NCBI GenBank assembly: GCA_023078555.1
Contig: CM041200.1
Span: 6,735,361-6,799,360 of the forward strand
DNA: 64,000 bases
Source of the DNA: Ulva prolifera
Taxonomy: Eukaryota > Chlorophyta > Ulvophyceae > Ulvales > Ulvaceae
Direction of reading: 5' to 3'
Shown one piece after another: positions 11,801-23,907 of the stretch (position 1 is its first letter; every line of letters begins with the position of its first letter). The notes below the pieces were generated by a model. It had not been told where the DNA came from. It made no database searches and saw only the letters and a program-made list of their open reading frames with translations. The position numbers and the translations under genes were made by a program.

Positions 11801-14800
11801 GAGTGTAGGCCACACGGCACGTTCCGCCCACGGAGAGGGGGCAAGCCGTGCAATCACGATGAGCGCAGCAGCCGATGGCGAGCATCTGAAGCCACCCCCG
11901 CCATTGCCACCCCCTCATGGTGACGTGCTGCCACCCGGCATCCCAGCGCCACGCGCAGCCCCGCAATCACCGCCCGCACACGGCGGCGCGCAGCCTGGCG
12001 GTCACCCGACGCCACCGCAGCCCACTGGGACGTCCCCGTTCCTCAGGCGCAGCCGTTCGTCTGGCAGTGGCCCAGACATCCTGGTGCGCAAGGCGATGCA
12101 CCGGCCCTCCGACTCGCCCGCGGCCGCCCCAGCGCCGGGGCACCAAAGTCCAGCAGTACAGCGGGACCGCGGGGCCCAGTTGCGCCAAGAGGGAGGCCCA
12201 CACATGAATATACAAGAAATGGAGCTTGCGCTCCGTCAGGGCCTTCCATCGCCCCAGCTCGCGCAGCAGGTCTTAAATGTCGCCATAGAGCCGAACCGCG
12301 CGCGGGGCGCTGCCGCGTCCGACTCCGGTTCCTCTGCAGAGGCCGGCATGAGCAGCGCCTCGGATGACAGCGCCAGTCATGATGCTGTCGCGGGCGGCGA
12401 CGCCATCGTGCCCATGCAGCGGCCGCGGCGCGCCGCCACACAGGTGCCCGCGAATCTTTGGAAGTTTGGCAGCCCTGTCCTGGAGGCCACCAGCAGCCCA
12501 GACGAGGTGGACCTACAGGCTGCCTGCCAGCCCCAAGGCACCGCTGAACCTTCTGCCGCGCAGGAGGAGTCGAACTCCGACGATGGCGCGCCGCCGCCGA
12601 AGCGCGTCGCGCGCACCGTAGATAAGAGCCACGAGGGCGGCAGCCGCGCTGGAAGCAGAGCCCCCTCCGCCTCACCCGCAAAGCGCTCGCGGAAGAACAG
12701 CCGGGCACCGGAGACGCCGCTGCGGGGCGTGACGGGGGCTGATGCACTGTCATCGCCCGCGTCAAGGCGGAGAGACGGGGGCGACCGGCTGCAATCGTTG
12801 ACTCGCATGATGGCTGCACCTGGATACATCGCCAAATCGTTCACGGTGCGCCCTCAATCGCGACAGCTGTGCGTTGCAGTGTGTTGCGTGCTTGTGCAGC
12901 TGTCGCGGGCGACACCCGCAGCGCGTGTCAGGCGCAGAGGCGGTTTTGGCCGTGACCTCGAGCGCTGAGGTCCCCCGGCGATGCTGCAGGCTTCGCGCAC
13001 CCTGTGGGCTCCGACCGAGGAGGAAGCTGCCAAGATTCGGTCGCACATCCCCGAGGCGTTCGTGCAGGGCCGCAAAGGTGGCTTGAGCGCCGACCAGTGG
13101 AGCGAGCGGCTGCGGCTAGCGTCCTGGACCCATGACGCACGCAAGGTGCCTGCACCTGCCGCCTGCAACAGACTTGCTGTCACCCCTGATCATAGTCATC
13201 AGCACGCAAGGGCTGTCCTGCTGATCTGCATGTCGTCAGCTGCACCTTGACACCGCGTCAGGCTGCTGTACAAAACAGCTGCCTCGAGACATCACCAACG
13301 GCTCCCACACATTGCATTTGTGGGGGGCATTGCGCCACGCAGATGCGCTTCCACGGTATGTCACGGGGGGGGCAGAAAGTACGCGGCTGTGCAGGGGGAG
13401 TGCTATCTCCTGTGTGTCGACAACTGCGAGCTGCGGGCGGCGACAGACCCCAAAGGTGCGGAGGCCTCAAGGTTGTCACAAGCTCAGGCCGCGGACATCG
13501 CGGCTGTGTTCTGGCGGGAGTGGAGCTCGGGCAAGCCCGTGCTTGTGAAGAACGTCCGTGGCCAGATCTCCTGGGAACCCAAGGTTCACCGCCCCCGCCC
13601 GTGCTGTTTGCCCCTGCTCCACCCTCAACTGCTGCTTCCCGGTCACAGTTGAAGGGAAGTGGAAGGATGATGTGCTCTAGGACCCCCGCTTGCCTTATGC
13701 TCATGCTTCTGCTTGTTCTAGCCTGGGCGCATGAGATGCTGTAGTGTCAGGCGCGACAACTGTGGCCTCGTAGGCGTGCGCGTGCTGTGAAGCCCATCAC
13801 GCTGCTCAGCTCCTAGTCTGTTGACTTTACTGTTCTGCAAATCCGTCGGTCAGTAACGGCTCCGCTGTGCTGCGCAGTGCATGCGGAGGGCCACGACGGA
13901 GATGGGCAACAAGAGGGCCGAGACGGTCAAGGACACCGAGGCCCTCAGCGTGCAGCGCTGCGACACGTGGGAGTGGCAGAACATGCGGCCCGCGACGTTC
14001 TTTGCCGCGTACGCCCGCTGCGGCGTGCTGAGCGCCAACGCCGCCGACCCGGAGCCGCCGCTGCTCAAGCTGAAGGACTACCCCCCCTCCGCCGGCTTCG
14101 CCTCGGTGCTGCCGCGCCACCTGCAGGTGTGTCCCCGCCACCCTCGTCGTAATACACCCTCCGCCCACGTCCGCCACCGGCTGCAAAGTACCGATGAAAC
14201 AGATTACCTGGGTGTGGAACACTGCGCGGCAGAGCGCCGGACAAGGAGCCTCTGCCGGCTGCAAAGGCCGTTGCTGAAGCCTGCGCCGCCACAGTGACAT
14301 GCACAGCGCCTGCTCCTGCAGCCACTTCCCATCTTCGCTGCACGATTACGGCAGATTTTGGAGGACGGGGTGTGGATGGGGTGGTGAGATTGCGGCTCAG
14401 GCATGTGATCGTGTGGTTCGCGCAGCCTCTGCCACCGGGGCGATCGACACCTGATGGGACACACACCGGCTTGCAGCGCCAGCCGCTGAGGCTGCCGGAG
14501 CCTCTGCAGTGCAGCGCTGCCACACCACTTTCACATCGCCGTGCCTGCACGTGTATGTGTGGCGCTACGCTGTGCATCACGGGACCAGTTGACCCTTATT
14601 CACGACCATCTACACAACTTCATTAGGTAATCGACCTCAAAGGTCACGATTTTTTTGGTTACTTTTCTGCAGACCAGTATGTAGAGGCAAGTATAAAAAA
14701 TATGTCTTGATTCTACAGATATTAAGATACATCACTATCTCCTTTTCTCCAACTAGTGTTCTTTATCATCGAACAAGCTCTCTTTGTTTTCCTTGTGGAT

Positions 14801-16323
14801 CGCAGCCCAGGCAAGGGCCTCCAGCTCACGCAGCGCCTCCGTGCAGGACTTCCTCGGCATGCTGCCGGTGCCGCACATGACCCGCCCGGACTCCTCCACA
14901 CTCAACCTCGCCTCCATGCTTGGCTCGCAGTGTGTGCCCACCGACCTCGGCCCAAAGTGCTACATCGCCCTCGGCCGGCCGGAGGAGTGTGGCCTGGGGG
15001 ACTCCGTGACGCGGTGCCACCTCGACATGTCGGACGCGATCAACGTCATGCTCCACGTGCCGGAGCCCCCGACGGGCCCGAGCCGCACGACGCAGCCCTG
15101 GCAGCTGCCTGCGTACCAGGTGTGCTTGTGCTCACGCCGGCGCCGACTGTGTGCCACATGTGTGCGTGGGAGTGCCCCCGCCTGCAGCTTCCGCCTGTGA
15201 TGTGGCCACTAGCACCACGGCACGCGCGGAACAGCCCTACCGCCTGCACACGATGGGCTTTACGGTTTCGGAGATGCCTGTGGCCGCTCCTGCATGGAGG
15301 GGCGGTGGTCCTCCGCAGCCGCCGGCGTGTGGCGAGCGGCGATGCGGCGGTCCAGGGAGCCATGGAGCTCTACTTCTGAGCCTGCAGCCAGGGGTCGGGC
15401 TGGACGGGCGACAGTAACGTACTAAGTCACAAGCATCGCCAAGTTAATCAGCGTTACGTGTGGTCTAGGTCTAAAATATTTGATCTTTATTGGGCCAGTC
15501 ACCCCAAAACATCATTATGTGTTTGGGAGACCCAGCGTTACGCGTTACATGTCGGGCCTTCAATACAGTTCGGGCTGTGTGCAGGGTGCGGGGGCGGTGT
15601 GGCACATCTGGCGGCGCGAGGACCTCGACCAGCTGCGGGCGTTCATGCGCGCCAACCAGGCGGCGTTCCCGGACGTCACGACGGCGAGCGGCCACGTCGA
15701 GCTCGCGGCGTGGGAGGACCCCGTGCACTCACAGCGCTTCATGCTGACCGACGCGCTGCTGCAGAAGCTGCACGAGGACACGGGCGTGCAGCCGTGGCAG
15801 TTTGAGCAGAACCTCGGGGACGCCGTGATCATCCCGGCCGGCTGCGCCCACCAGGTGCGCTGCCGCTACGGCCATGCATGGTGCCACCTGCGGCTGATCA
15901 CCCATGGTGATCATGCATCGGCCTGCCTGGCCACGGTGGTCCCTCACTCTAGGCACCTTTTATCGCACACCAATGCATTTGATGGTTGTGTTGGGGAGGG
16001 GGAAGACATGTGAGGCTCGGGCTGTCGGCTCTGCCGCACTGGCACTGCTGCACGTGCCACATGGCTGCTATATTGCTCAGGAGCTGTTGCAGGTCAGGAA
16101 CTTGATGAGCTCGATCAAGGTGGCTGTCGATTTTGTGTCGCCTCACAACATCGGGTTGTGCCTGCACATGGCGCAGGAGATGCGGTCACAGCGGAACACC
16201 CGCACGTCCCTGACGGACGTGTACGAAGACCAGGAGTTTGAGCATCAGGACAGCCTGCAGGCCGAGACGATCCTCGTGCATGGAGCCGGGGCCTTGTACA
16301 ATCAGATAAAGAGCGTGCTCTAG
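8827..16323 (+). CDS. JmjC histone H3K9 demethylase, KDM3/JMJ25 (IBM1-like) family
   Basis: Nuclear Fe(II)/2-oxoglutarate dioxygenase expected to remove methyl groups from histone H3K9. Nine exons close in frame: 8827-9586, 9977-10125, 10326-12845, 12990-13145, 13395-13583, 13878-14126, 14847-15119, 15585-15854, 16093-16323, about 1598 residues. A zf-4CXXC_R1-type zinc finger starts CHQC near residue 175 and ends CPMC..CICRRHLR. The second KDM3 finger is VLCSRCQTC..CSLCG..LCVRCCAELR. The JmjC region contains [88 protein letters not shown] and IKVAVDFVSP. Iron ligands H and D of CHLD (about 1399-1401) and H of GCAHQ (about 1521) are present, so it should be active. Exon 3 is 2520 bp and inserts roughly 740 residues of Ala/Pro-rich low-complexity sequence between finger and JmjC domain. 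The ATG at 8827 is the first in frame. Confidence 0.92.
11640..11790 (+). repeat. proline-codon-rich simple sequence within KDM3 exon 3
   Basis: Repeated CCTCCCCCTCCCCCTCC-like pyrimidine tracts encode runs of proline broken by Leu-Ala, roughly PPPLAPPPPPP repeated. The opposite strand shows an equally open Glu/Gly-rich frame, which is a shadow. The tract is in frame and joins the two halves of the demethylase. Confidence 0.85.
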
Positions 16324-16637
16324 CCAGCTGTACATCAGCTGAGCGAGCAAGGGGGCTAGAGCATTTTGTAGACAACAGGTAATGGAGATGGGGATGACAG
16401 GTTCGTGATATGTATAATGCGGAGCGGAACCCTGCATGGCTGCAGGCTCGTGATAGGGATAAACTGCACGGAAGCAGGGCATTATGATCCTTGTGTTGGG
16501 CATTCGGTGGAGGTGTTCAGTAAACACCAGTGTAGGGAGGCACATGCTGCATCAAGGCGAGCTGCCATAGGCAAAAGTCTAAACAAAGCTGTAAGGTGCA
16601 TGTGGTGTTGTCCAGGAATCATTCATCTCTTCTCTGC
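16324..16637. other. downstream of KDM3, no gene
   Basis: This is probably the 3' untranslated region of the KDM3 gene. Two near-copies of GTGATAGGGAT/GTGATATG occur around 16400-16460. No open frame of note was seen. Confidence 0.4.
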
Positions 16638-17065
16638 ATGATGCAGACCCGCTCAAAGCTCCTGTGTGCCCTCTGGCTAGAAGCGGCCATACTGTGCGTG
16701 AACTGCCACCTGTACAATATAACACTGTTCGGACTGCTTTTTTTGGAGAGTATAAGCGAGGTCGACTACCGGTTGCCTGCAGGTCCGTTGCCCTTCAGCA
16801 GCTGTCGTAGCCTATCGGGGCAGTTCCCAAGGCTCGACGAACATATGCGGAAGTTCGACGATCGATTGTTGGTGCTAAGCAAGCACATCGCCGAGATGGC
16901 AAGCTCGATGAAGTGCAAGAACGACAACTATAACAACTTTGTGATCGTATGGGGTCATTGGAGAAGCGTGTGGGATCCACAGAAGTTCGTCAGGCCACAC
17001 TGACTGCCGTCTTGAAGAACGGGGAGGCCCGCGTAACGGAGCTCGAATTTTTTTTGTACCAGTAG
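16638..17065 (+). pseudogene. coiled-coil coding relic with a frame break
   Basis: One frame from ATG 16638 includes RLDEHMRKFDDRLLVLSKHI, a heptad-like amphipathic stretch. A second frame from about 16943 continues as DRMGSLEKRVGSTEV..TLTAVLKNGEARVTELE, also coiled-coil-like, and ends at a TAG (17063-17065) just after a run of eight T. The two halves look like one coiled-coil protein broken by a frameshift or by an unrecognised small intron. No family was recognised. It could be a decayed gene or mobile-element remnant, or a real short gene with an intron near 16930. Confidence 0.35.
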
Positions 17066-17509
17066 GGCCAGCCAAAACTTTTCAGGAAGTCTGACGTCAA
17101 AGTGAGCCAAATATACACTGTTACCCAAAGTGCTTGTTATGTGCTCAACATGCGATTAATCTGCCACCATCCGAAGAGGAGGCAGGCCACCAAGAAAATC
17201 TCCAAACAGGCTTGCCCTTACGACAATGGCATTTCAGCCAAGGGAGCGCTTGCGTTTCGTGAGGCCTGGCAGCATTCGAATCGCCAATTCCGGCATGTGC
17301 TGAGGTGCAGGGCAAGCACACAGGCTCTGTTGCATGGCCGCCACAACTTCGATGTACCCATGAGCAATGCACCTGAAATGGACCTCCTGATGTTTCTCAA
17401 TCACAGCCACCGACTGCGCAGGCCTCCCCAGCCCACTGGCATGCCTCACAGCCCTCGTATCCGACAGCCACACACAGCCGCAGTCCCCCACTGCTGCAAC
17501 AGCACCCCA
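17066..17509. other. intergenic, no gene recognised
   Basis: This is the spacer downstream of both flanking units; the LESV gene converges from the right. Open frames on both strands have no recognisable domain. The 3' untranslated region of LESV is expected at its right end. Confidence 0.45.
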
Positions 17510-20500
17510 CTAGAAGTCATCAATGCCGCCATCCATGAACTCTTCCAGGGTGGCTTCGCGGGGCTTGACCGGGATCGTGAGCAGGTCAGGGCTGTGGTCG
17601 AGGGCCATCTGGAAGTTGAAGTGAGGCATCGGGTTGTAGTAGGTGCCGGACTGGTCTGTCACATCCCACTGCTCGCCCGCCGTGGAGTGGCCGTACTTCT
17701 GCACCCAGCCATCCCCGAAGTGGTTCTCGCCCCACGAGCGGTGGTACCTATACACGGAATGGCTGTCACGAGCAGGCATGCGCAACGTGGGTCCCCGCAG
17801 ATCGCCTACACCCTGTAGCACTCGTCCCCCAGCTGTGGCTTAAGTGCCTCGATCAACTTTGGCCAGTCCCACAGGTTGCCGGCTGGGCGGAAATGGGGTA
17901 CGTCTACCTCACAGCCCGTGGCACAGCGGCAAGCTGTGCAGGCTCGGCCCCACATGGGTCACATGCATACAGCAGCGCCGCGCTGGTGGCCATACACGGC
18001 TGTGGTCGTGCAGGGGAATGCATGGGTGTCCAGGCAGCTGCCGTCCAGTGGACACTAACGACCGCACCGGGCCGGTTGATGCTTGCGCAGGCTCGCTGCA
18101 CGCGCGGCGCATGCATCGCCAGCAGCCGCAGTGGTCGGGGGTACATCACCCTCCTGCTACGGCCGCACCCAGCCCTTGTGCGATCGGGCTGCACACATCG
18201 TGTCCCAGATTGGCAGCCGCCATGCGTTGTGTGCCAGGAGCGGGTGCGCACCGGTGGCCATTCTCGTCGGCGTGCCACGTCTCCCCCGTCTTGTTGCCGT
18301 TGCCCTGGCCAAACTCCTCGCGCCACTTGTCGCCCTGCGCCCGCTGGCGGCCGTCCGGCAGCATCGTCTCCGACCACCGGTCCGTCCACTTGAGGCACGC
18401 GTCGCCATCCCGCGCATAGTCCTCCCCCCACTTCTCATGCCACACCTTCACCCACACACCAGCGTTGCCACACCCCCGGCTGCGCAGCCGGCTTGGCATC
18501 GTTCACATCAGCAGAGCGTGGCTGCCGAGACACACACAGCCCCTGCCGGCAGTCACATGCTCCACATCGCCACAACACCAAAACTCACGAAGGCGCCCAA
18601 AACATAGACACGTGCATGCACGCTTGCCGGCGCGGCGTGTGTGTCGACACTTCTGCTGCCTCACAGGCACTGTCCTTGCACCACACACAGTTTTGCACCG
18701 CAGGGTCGAGGGCGCACATCGTCGCCGCGCTTGCCCCACTTGTCCGCCCACTTGTGCACCGCCCCACTGCCGCTGTACTCCTCGCCCCACTTCTCCTCCC
18801 ACTCCTCCGCGGCCGCGCCGTCCGTCGCCCACTTGTGCGCCGAGCGCTCGACGCACGGCTCCCCGGAGCCCGCGACGTGGTACACGCGCTCCTTCCACGC
18901 CTCGCGCCACGCGTCGCCGCCGACGTTGCAGCCGACCTTCTGCGCGCCCATCTCGCGCATGCCGCTCCAGTCGCTGCTCTCCCACCACGTCTCCTCCCAC
19001 TGCACCTGCCCGCCGAGCGCCGTGCCCCGCAGCACCCACCACCTGCAGCCGCCACCGTCGCTGTCAGGCTGCGCGTCACCGCGGCGCGTAGAGGTGTGTT
19101 GTAGAGATGAAGGTGGCACCGTGGGGAGTACGCGAAACAGCAGAACAGAAACACCCGTGCCAGCGCCAGATGACGCGAAGCCAGAAACAGCAGCATATCG
19201 TTGCGTGGAGGTGTGGACAAGTCTCAGCAGTGGCGGCAGTTGTGTGCTGTGATGCAGGGAGGCGGGAGCTCAATGAGATGCCTGATGCAGGCATGTTGCG
19301 CCACCCCACGCGGAGCTGCCAGGATGAGTGGTGTGAGAGGCTGTGGTGCTCTCAAGTCCGTGTGTATGGTGCAACACGTGATGTGCGCAGCCCCGTAGAA
19401 GCAGTCATACCAGCATTCCCAGACGAAAGCTACAGGACCAGGATGGCCCTAGTACACTTGGACCATTAGGCGCATGCAGCTGGAACGTTTGCTTCAACCG
19501 TATCTAGAGGATAGAAGAGTGTCCGAGATCATGAGCGCACGTCCTCGGATATCCACTTGGATGGACATGCAAGGCCATCGTGACCCGAATTGAGTGAGCT
19601 GGACAGGCTCGCACCGGCACCAGTAGCCATTATCGCCAAACTCTTCGCCTGAGATGCGCTCCCATGTGGAGCCATCTGCAAGAGTCCCTTTCCCGTCCTT
19701 CAGCATGTGGCCTGCTTCAGATTCGCCCCGCATCTCGACCTCCGCCTCCCCGTCTACTGTCTGAGCTCCCTGCTGCTTTGGAGGTAGATGAGCCGCTGTC
19801 AGTTGCAGAACAGACTGGAACGGCGGTAGCTGTGCCTCTTCCTGGCTCTGAGAAGCTTCCTGCAGAAAGACGCTCATCACTGCTGCATCCAGCTCCTTCA
19901 AGTACTGAAAATGCCTTCTGGAGTCAAGTGCGAACATACCTTGGTTTCGAAGCTGAGTTCCGCAACAGTGCTGGGCTCAGCAAATGCAAGGGACGTTGGC
20001 TGTTCTTTGTTGACTGCCTGACGCTGCAGGATCATTGTTGGCGCTTGATCGACATTGGAGTTCCATGGAGCATCGTGGCTTGACGATGGAGGAGGTGGGG
20101 GTGGGGCAGAGTTGCTTGAACGCCCCATGGAGTGCAGATCAGGGCGAGGGGGCTTCTCCACATTCAGAGTAGGTCCATTTAAACTGCTCTGCGAGTCTCC
20201 AGAGGGGCGAAGGTTAGGCTCGTCCGGCATTGCGGACGGCTGAGGCTCCTGGATGGATAATGGCGCTCCGAAGGTGAGGGTGGAGGGGATGAACGTTGGC
20301 GCTGCGGTGTTGGACCTTTCCGCTGCATCGCGCTGAACATCTGACAGCGCTTCGCGAGCTTTCTCAAGGGTAGCTGATGCACGATCTACAAGCTCATCAA
20401 CATCAAGGTCGGGTGGAGCGGCAGATGTGCAGAGCCGTGATCTTCTTCGCCGTGTTAACGTCACAAATTCGATTGGCAGTGCACGTTGGACGGAGCGGGA

Positions 20501-20557
20501 GCCGAAGCACAGCATGCCATGGTTCGATACCTTGCCGCAACTTTTCATGGCTTTCAT
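17510..20557 (-). CDS. LESV (LIKE EARLY STARVATION)-type plastid starch protein
   Basis: LESV and ESV1 bind starch glucans through a tryptophan-rich fold and help order amylopectin in the plastid. Five minus-strand exons join in phase: 20557-19940, 19859-19615, 19042-18718, 18445-18252, 17747-17510, giving 539 residues. The N-terminus is basic and Ser-rich up to about residue 40 (LTRRRRSRLCTSAAPP), like a plastid transit peptide, then has DELVDRASATLEKAREAL as in plant homologues. The Trp repeats follow: TWERISGEEFGDNGYWCRWW, WEETWWESSDWSGMREMGAQK, EEWEEKWGEEYSGSGAVHKW, VWHEKWGEDYARDGDACLKW, NKTGETWHADENGHR, YHRSWGENHFGDGWVQKYG, STAGEQWDV and YYNPMPHFNF. The order and spacing match the plant protein. 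The ATG at 20557 is the first in frame; MKAMKS at +4 codons is an alternative. Donors are GTATGT, GTGCGA, GTGCGC and GTGCGC. Confidence 0.88.
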
Positions 20558-21021
20558 TTGCACTGCTCCATCGATCGAACGATAGCGAGATTAGTTACTG
20601 ATAGTCTTGCAGCGTCAACAAGTTTTGCGCAACGCAAAGTGACACCTGTACATGCACAGAATTTGTGCTGCCGAAGCAATTGTAAGGTTCTGTGAGGCTG
20701 GGGGAGACAATGTGCAATGTTCTTTCCGCTTGAAAAGAGCACAATGAATTGGTACACCAGCGTTCTAGCGCGCTGCAGGAACTGCGCTTGCTGGGCTTGC
20801 TGTCATGTGGCGACACGGGTGCCGCGCCACGCTGCAATAGCGTCCCGTCCAGCCTCTGCAAAAGCTACAGCGCAAGCGAGGCAGGCAGATGTATGTGATG
20901 GCACTAAGCCAACCTCTCTCTGGCCCTGATCGGCAGGCCTGTCACCGAAACGCACACCTGCCAGCATCGTGATCGGGAGCACACGCCCTGAGTTCAGCTC
21001 TCTCTGGTCGCACTCGGCAAC
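20558..21021. promoter_or_regulatory. divergent intergenic spacer between LESV and DRG1
   Basis: The 464 bp between two divergent start codons must contain both 5' leaders and probably both promoters. No TATA box or other element could be named with confidence. Confidence 0.4.
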
Positions 21022-23907
21022 ATGGCGGACGCAATCAAGCAAAAGATCGCAGATGTTGAGGCTGAGGTATGGATCCTCGGCCCGTCTGTGCGTGTCCCCG
21101 GTATTTGCTGGACTGCTGTGCCGGTAAGCGTCATGGTGGTTGTAGATGGCCAAGACTCAAAAGAACAAGGCAACAGCGACTCATCTTGGCGTCCTCAAGG
21201 TATGCAATTTTGCTGGAGCTCTTTTGCAGCCCTCCTGCATACCCCACCTCTGCATGTGCAAAATGTGCTGTGCAGGCCAAGATTGCCAAATTGAAGAAGG
21301 AGCTCCTTGAACCAACTGCAGGCAGCGGAGGTGGTGGAGGAGAGCGTGGATTTGAAGTCAACAAAGTCGGAGACGCTCGTGTTGGCTTTGTGGGTGCGTG
21401 TGGGTTGTGCTTGCCGCCTGCCAGCGATGCAAACAGCCCCGCATCAGCGGGCTCGCATCGAGTCCAGGCTTGCCATTGTGGCCTCTTCAACTAATCAGAG
21501 TCTCTCACTCATGCCAGCTCATCAGCACGTGTCCGTATCGTGTGTACACGTCGATGCTTGTCCTCGATCACACGTCATCACCGATGCAGGCTTCCCATCA
21601 GTTGGCAAGTCAACACTGATGACCAAACTGACAGGTACGGAGTCCGAGGCGGCAGCGTACGAATTCACAACGCTGACAGCTGTGCCGGGAATCACTCGCT
21701 ACCAAGGCGCCCGCATCCAGATGCTCGATCTGCCCGGCATCATCGAAGGTGCAGCAGATGGCAAGGGCCGTGGGCGACAGGTCATCTCGACCGCCCGGAC
21801 GTCCGACCTCATCCTCATCGTCCTCGACGTCCTGAAGCCCATCACCCACAAGCTGCTCATCGAGAAGGAGCTTGAGGGCTTTGGCATGCGTTTAAACAAG
21901 ACACCGCCGAGGCTGACGTTCAAGCGGAAGGAGCGGGGCGGCATCTCCTTCGTGTCGCACGTGCAGAACCCAAGGCTGACGCGTGACGAATGCATAGCGG
22001 TACGCCTCTGGAAGCCCCAGCCGCATCGCAGGCCCTTGTTGCCGCACTCTGCCTTCCCCCCTGTCAGTAAGCCAACAGGTGTCCCGGCACCAGCTCTCCT
22101 GGCTGACCTACCTCTTCAGTGATCAGCAATCGCTGAACAACTGTGCATTGTGTGTGAGGGGGAGGGTTCAATTTTTCGGCCATGCTTAGGCATTGGCTCG
22201 GCCTCACATGCCGCAGCGCGGACCGGCGCATAGCACCCGCAACGCACGCTGCGATGTGACCCTGGACGCTGAGGGCGGCCCATGGTGCAGGTTTGCGGGG
22301 AGTATCGGATACACAACGCCGACATCGAGATGCGAGGCGACCACTCGGTGCGTGCCCCGGGCCCTGCACCTGCAGCCCGCCCGTGAAAACCAGCGAGCCC
22401 GACGTTGCGGGCAAGCATCAACAGGAATGCAAAGCCTGACTTGTCACTCCTGAGAGTCGCTGATCCAGCCTGTGCAACCATCCACTCGCAATCAAGGCGG
22501 TGCAACTGCATGCACCAAGCCTTGTGTGTGCGTGAATTATGCCTCCGCGAGTGCTGTGCACACTCCGCTGCAGCACGCATGCGCTCGCAGCATTGCACAG
22601 CCCGCGATCATTGCCCGGCCGCCTGCAAATTCGCTCGCCACACGCAGAGCACGTCCCCATGATCCCCCCCCCGGCGGTTCCTCTCCAGGGTCCTGCAGTT
22701 CCGGGCACCGCAGCTGCCGCTATACCCAGAGGAGGTGTGCCAAATGCGGGTGTGGCTGCAGGTGGATGACCTGGTGGACGTCATCGAGGGCAACCGGCTG
22801 TACGTGCCGTGCCTCTACATCCTCAACAAGATCGACCAGATCACGCTGGAGGAGCTCGAGGTGATCGACCGCATGGAGAACTACGTGCCGATCTGCGCGT
22901 ACCACGAGTGGAACCTCGACGGCGTGCTCGAGGCCGTGTGGGACAAGCTCGATCTCACCCGGTGCGCCCCCGCCGCCGCCCTCTCCTCTGCTGGCAGTCC
23001 CATCATGGGAGTGTGTCCCATCACCCCGTGGCAGTGTGAATTCTGCAATGACCTGGGCCACTGGGCCACTGCTTGGCAGAGCACCGGAGCAAACTACCAG
23101 GCATTGAATCAACAGTAGCACCCCATGGCAGTGCGGCGAACGAGCGCGGTGGGCATGGGCGAGGCACATCTTCCAACATGGGCAGAGCATGTGTGATTGA
23201 CCCGTGTGGCATGCTTTCAGTGCTCATCCGCAGAATGGCGGCTCGTAGGGGTGGTTCAGAGCGTCCTGTTGACAACGGGGAATGTGTGGGCATGGTGGTG
23301 TGTTGGTTGTGGCTGAGCTACATCGGCTTTGAAGTTGAGACTGGGCGAGCACAGCAGAGGGCAGACGCGCACTGCCGCTTCGTGCCTGCTGCTGGCTCCA
23401 AGCTGCGGTTCCAGAATGGCTTGTTCTGTACAGATTTGCGTGGTCGTTGCATGGCATTGACCGTAAGAGTGGATCCATACGTCCACCCAGCACGCACACG
23501 CAACCCAAGGATTGATCAAACAGGCGGTTCGGCGTAGCCTCAAGCCCACGTCCCACCTGTCCTTTCAATCCGCCTGCGCATTTCTTGGATATATCGCGCT
23601 CTCCTCCCACAGAGTGCCAGGAACTTTTCGTCTTCTTCTCCAGTCTCACAATGTGTATGACGTGAACATCTGATCCAGGGTATACACCAAGCCGAAAGGC
23701 AAGCTTCCAGACTTTGGCGACCCCGTGGTGCTGAAGAGGAGCAAGTGCACGGTGGAGGACTTCTGCAACCGCATCCACAAAGCCATCATGAAGAACTTCA
23801 AGTACGCCCTCGTGTGGGGCGTGTCTAGCAAGCACAAGCCTCAGCGGGTAGGGAAGGACCACGTCTTGCAAGACGAGGACATCGTCCAGATTGTGAAAAA
23901 GGTGTAG
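21022..23907 (+). CDS. DRG1, developmentally regulated GTP-binding protein 1
   Basis: Cytosolic Obg-family GTPase that works with a DFRP partner on translating ribosomes. Seven exons close in frame: 21022-21066, 21146-21199, 21276-21393, 21590-21999, 22291-22347, 22762-22961, 23679-23907, giving 370 residues (human 367). It starts [24 protein letters not shown], like other DRG1 proteins. G1 is GFPSVGKS (about 72-79, split by intron 3). G2/G3 contain TTLTAVPG and [10 protein letters not shown]4 is NKID (about 249). The C-terminal TGS domain includes [12 protein letters not shown], the phase-joined last exon boundary, and ends DIVQIVKKV. Human and plant DRG1 align along the full length, so the exon model is secure. 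The upstream neighbour LESV is divergent. Confidence 0.96.

Noticed and set aside
11392..11857. Long minus-strand ORFs rich in Glu/Gly opposite KDM3 exon 3
   Set aside because: They are shadows of the GC-rich proline-coding tract on the plus strand; the plus frame links conserved domains in phase.
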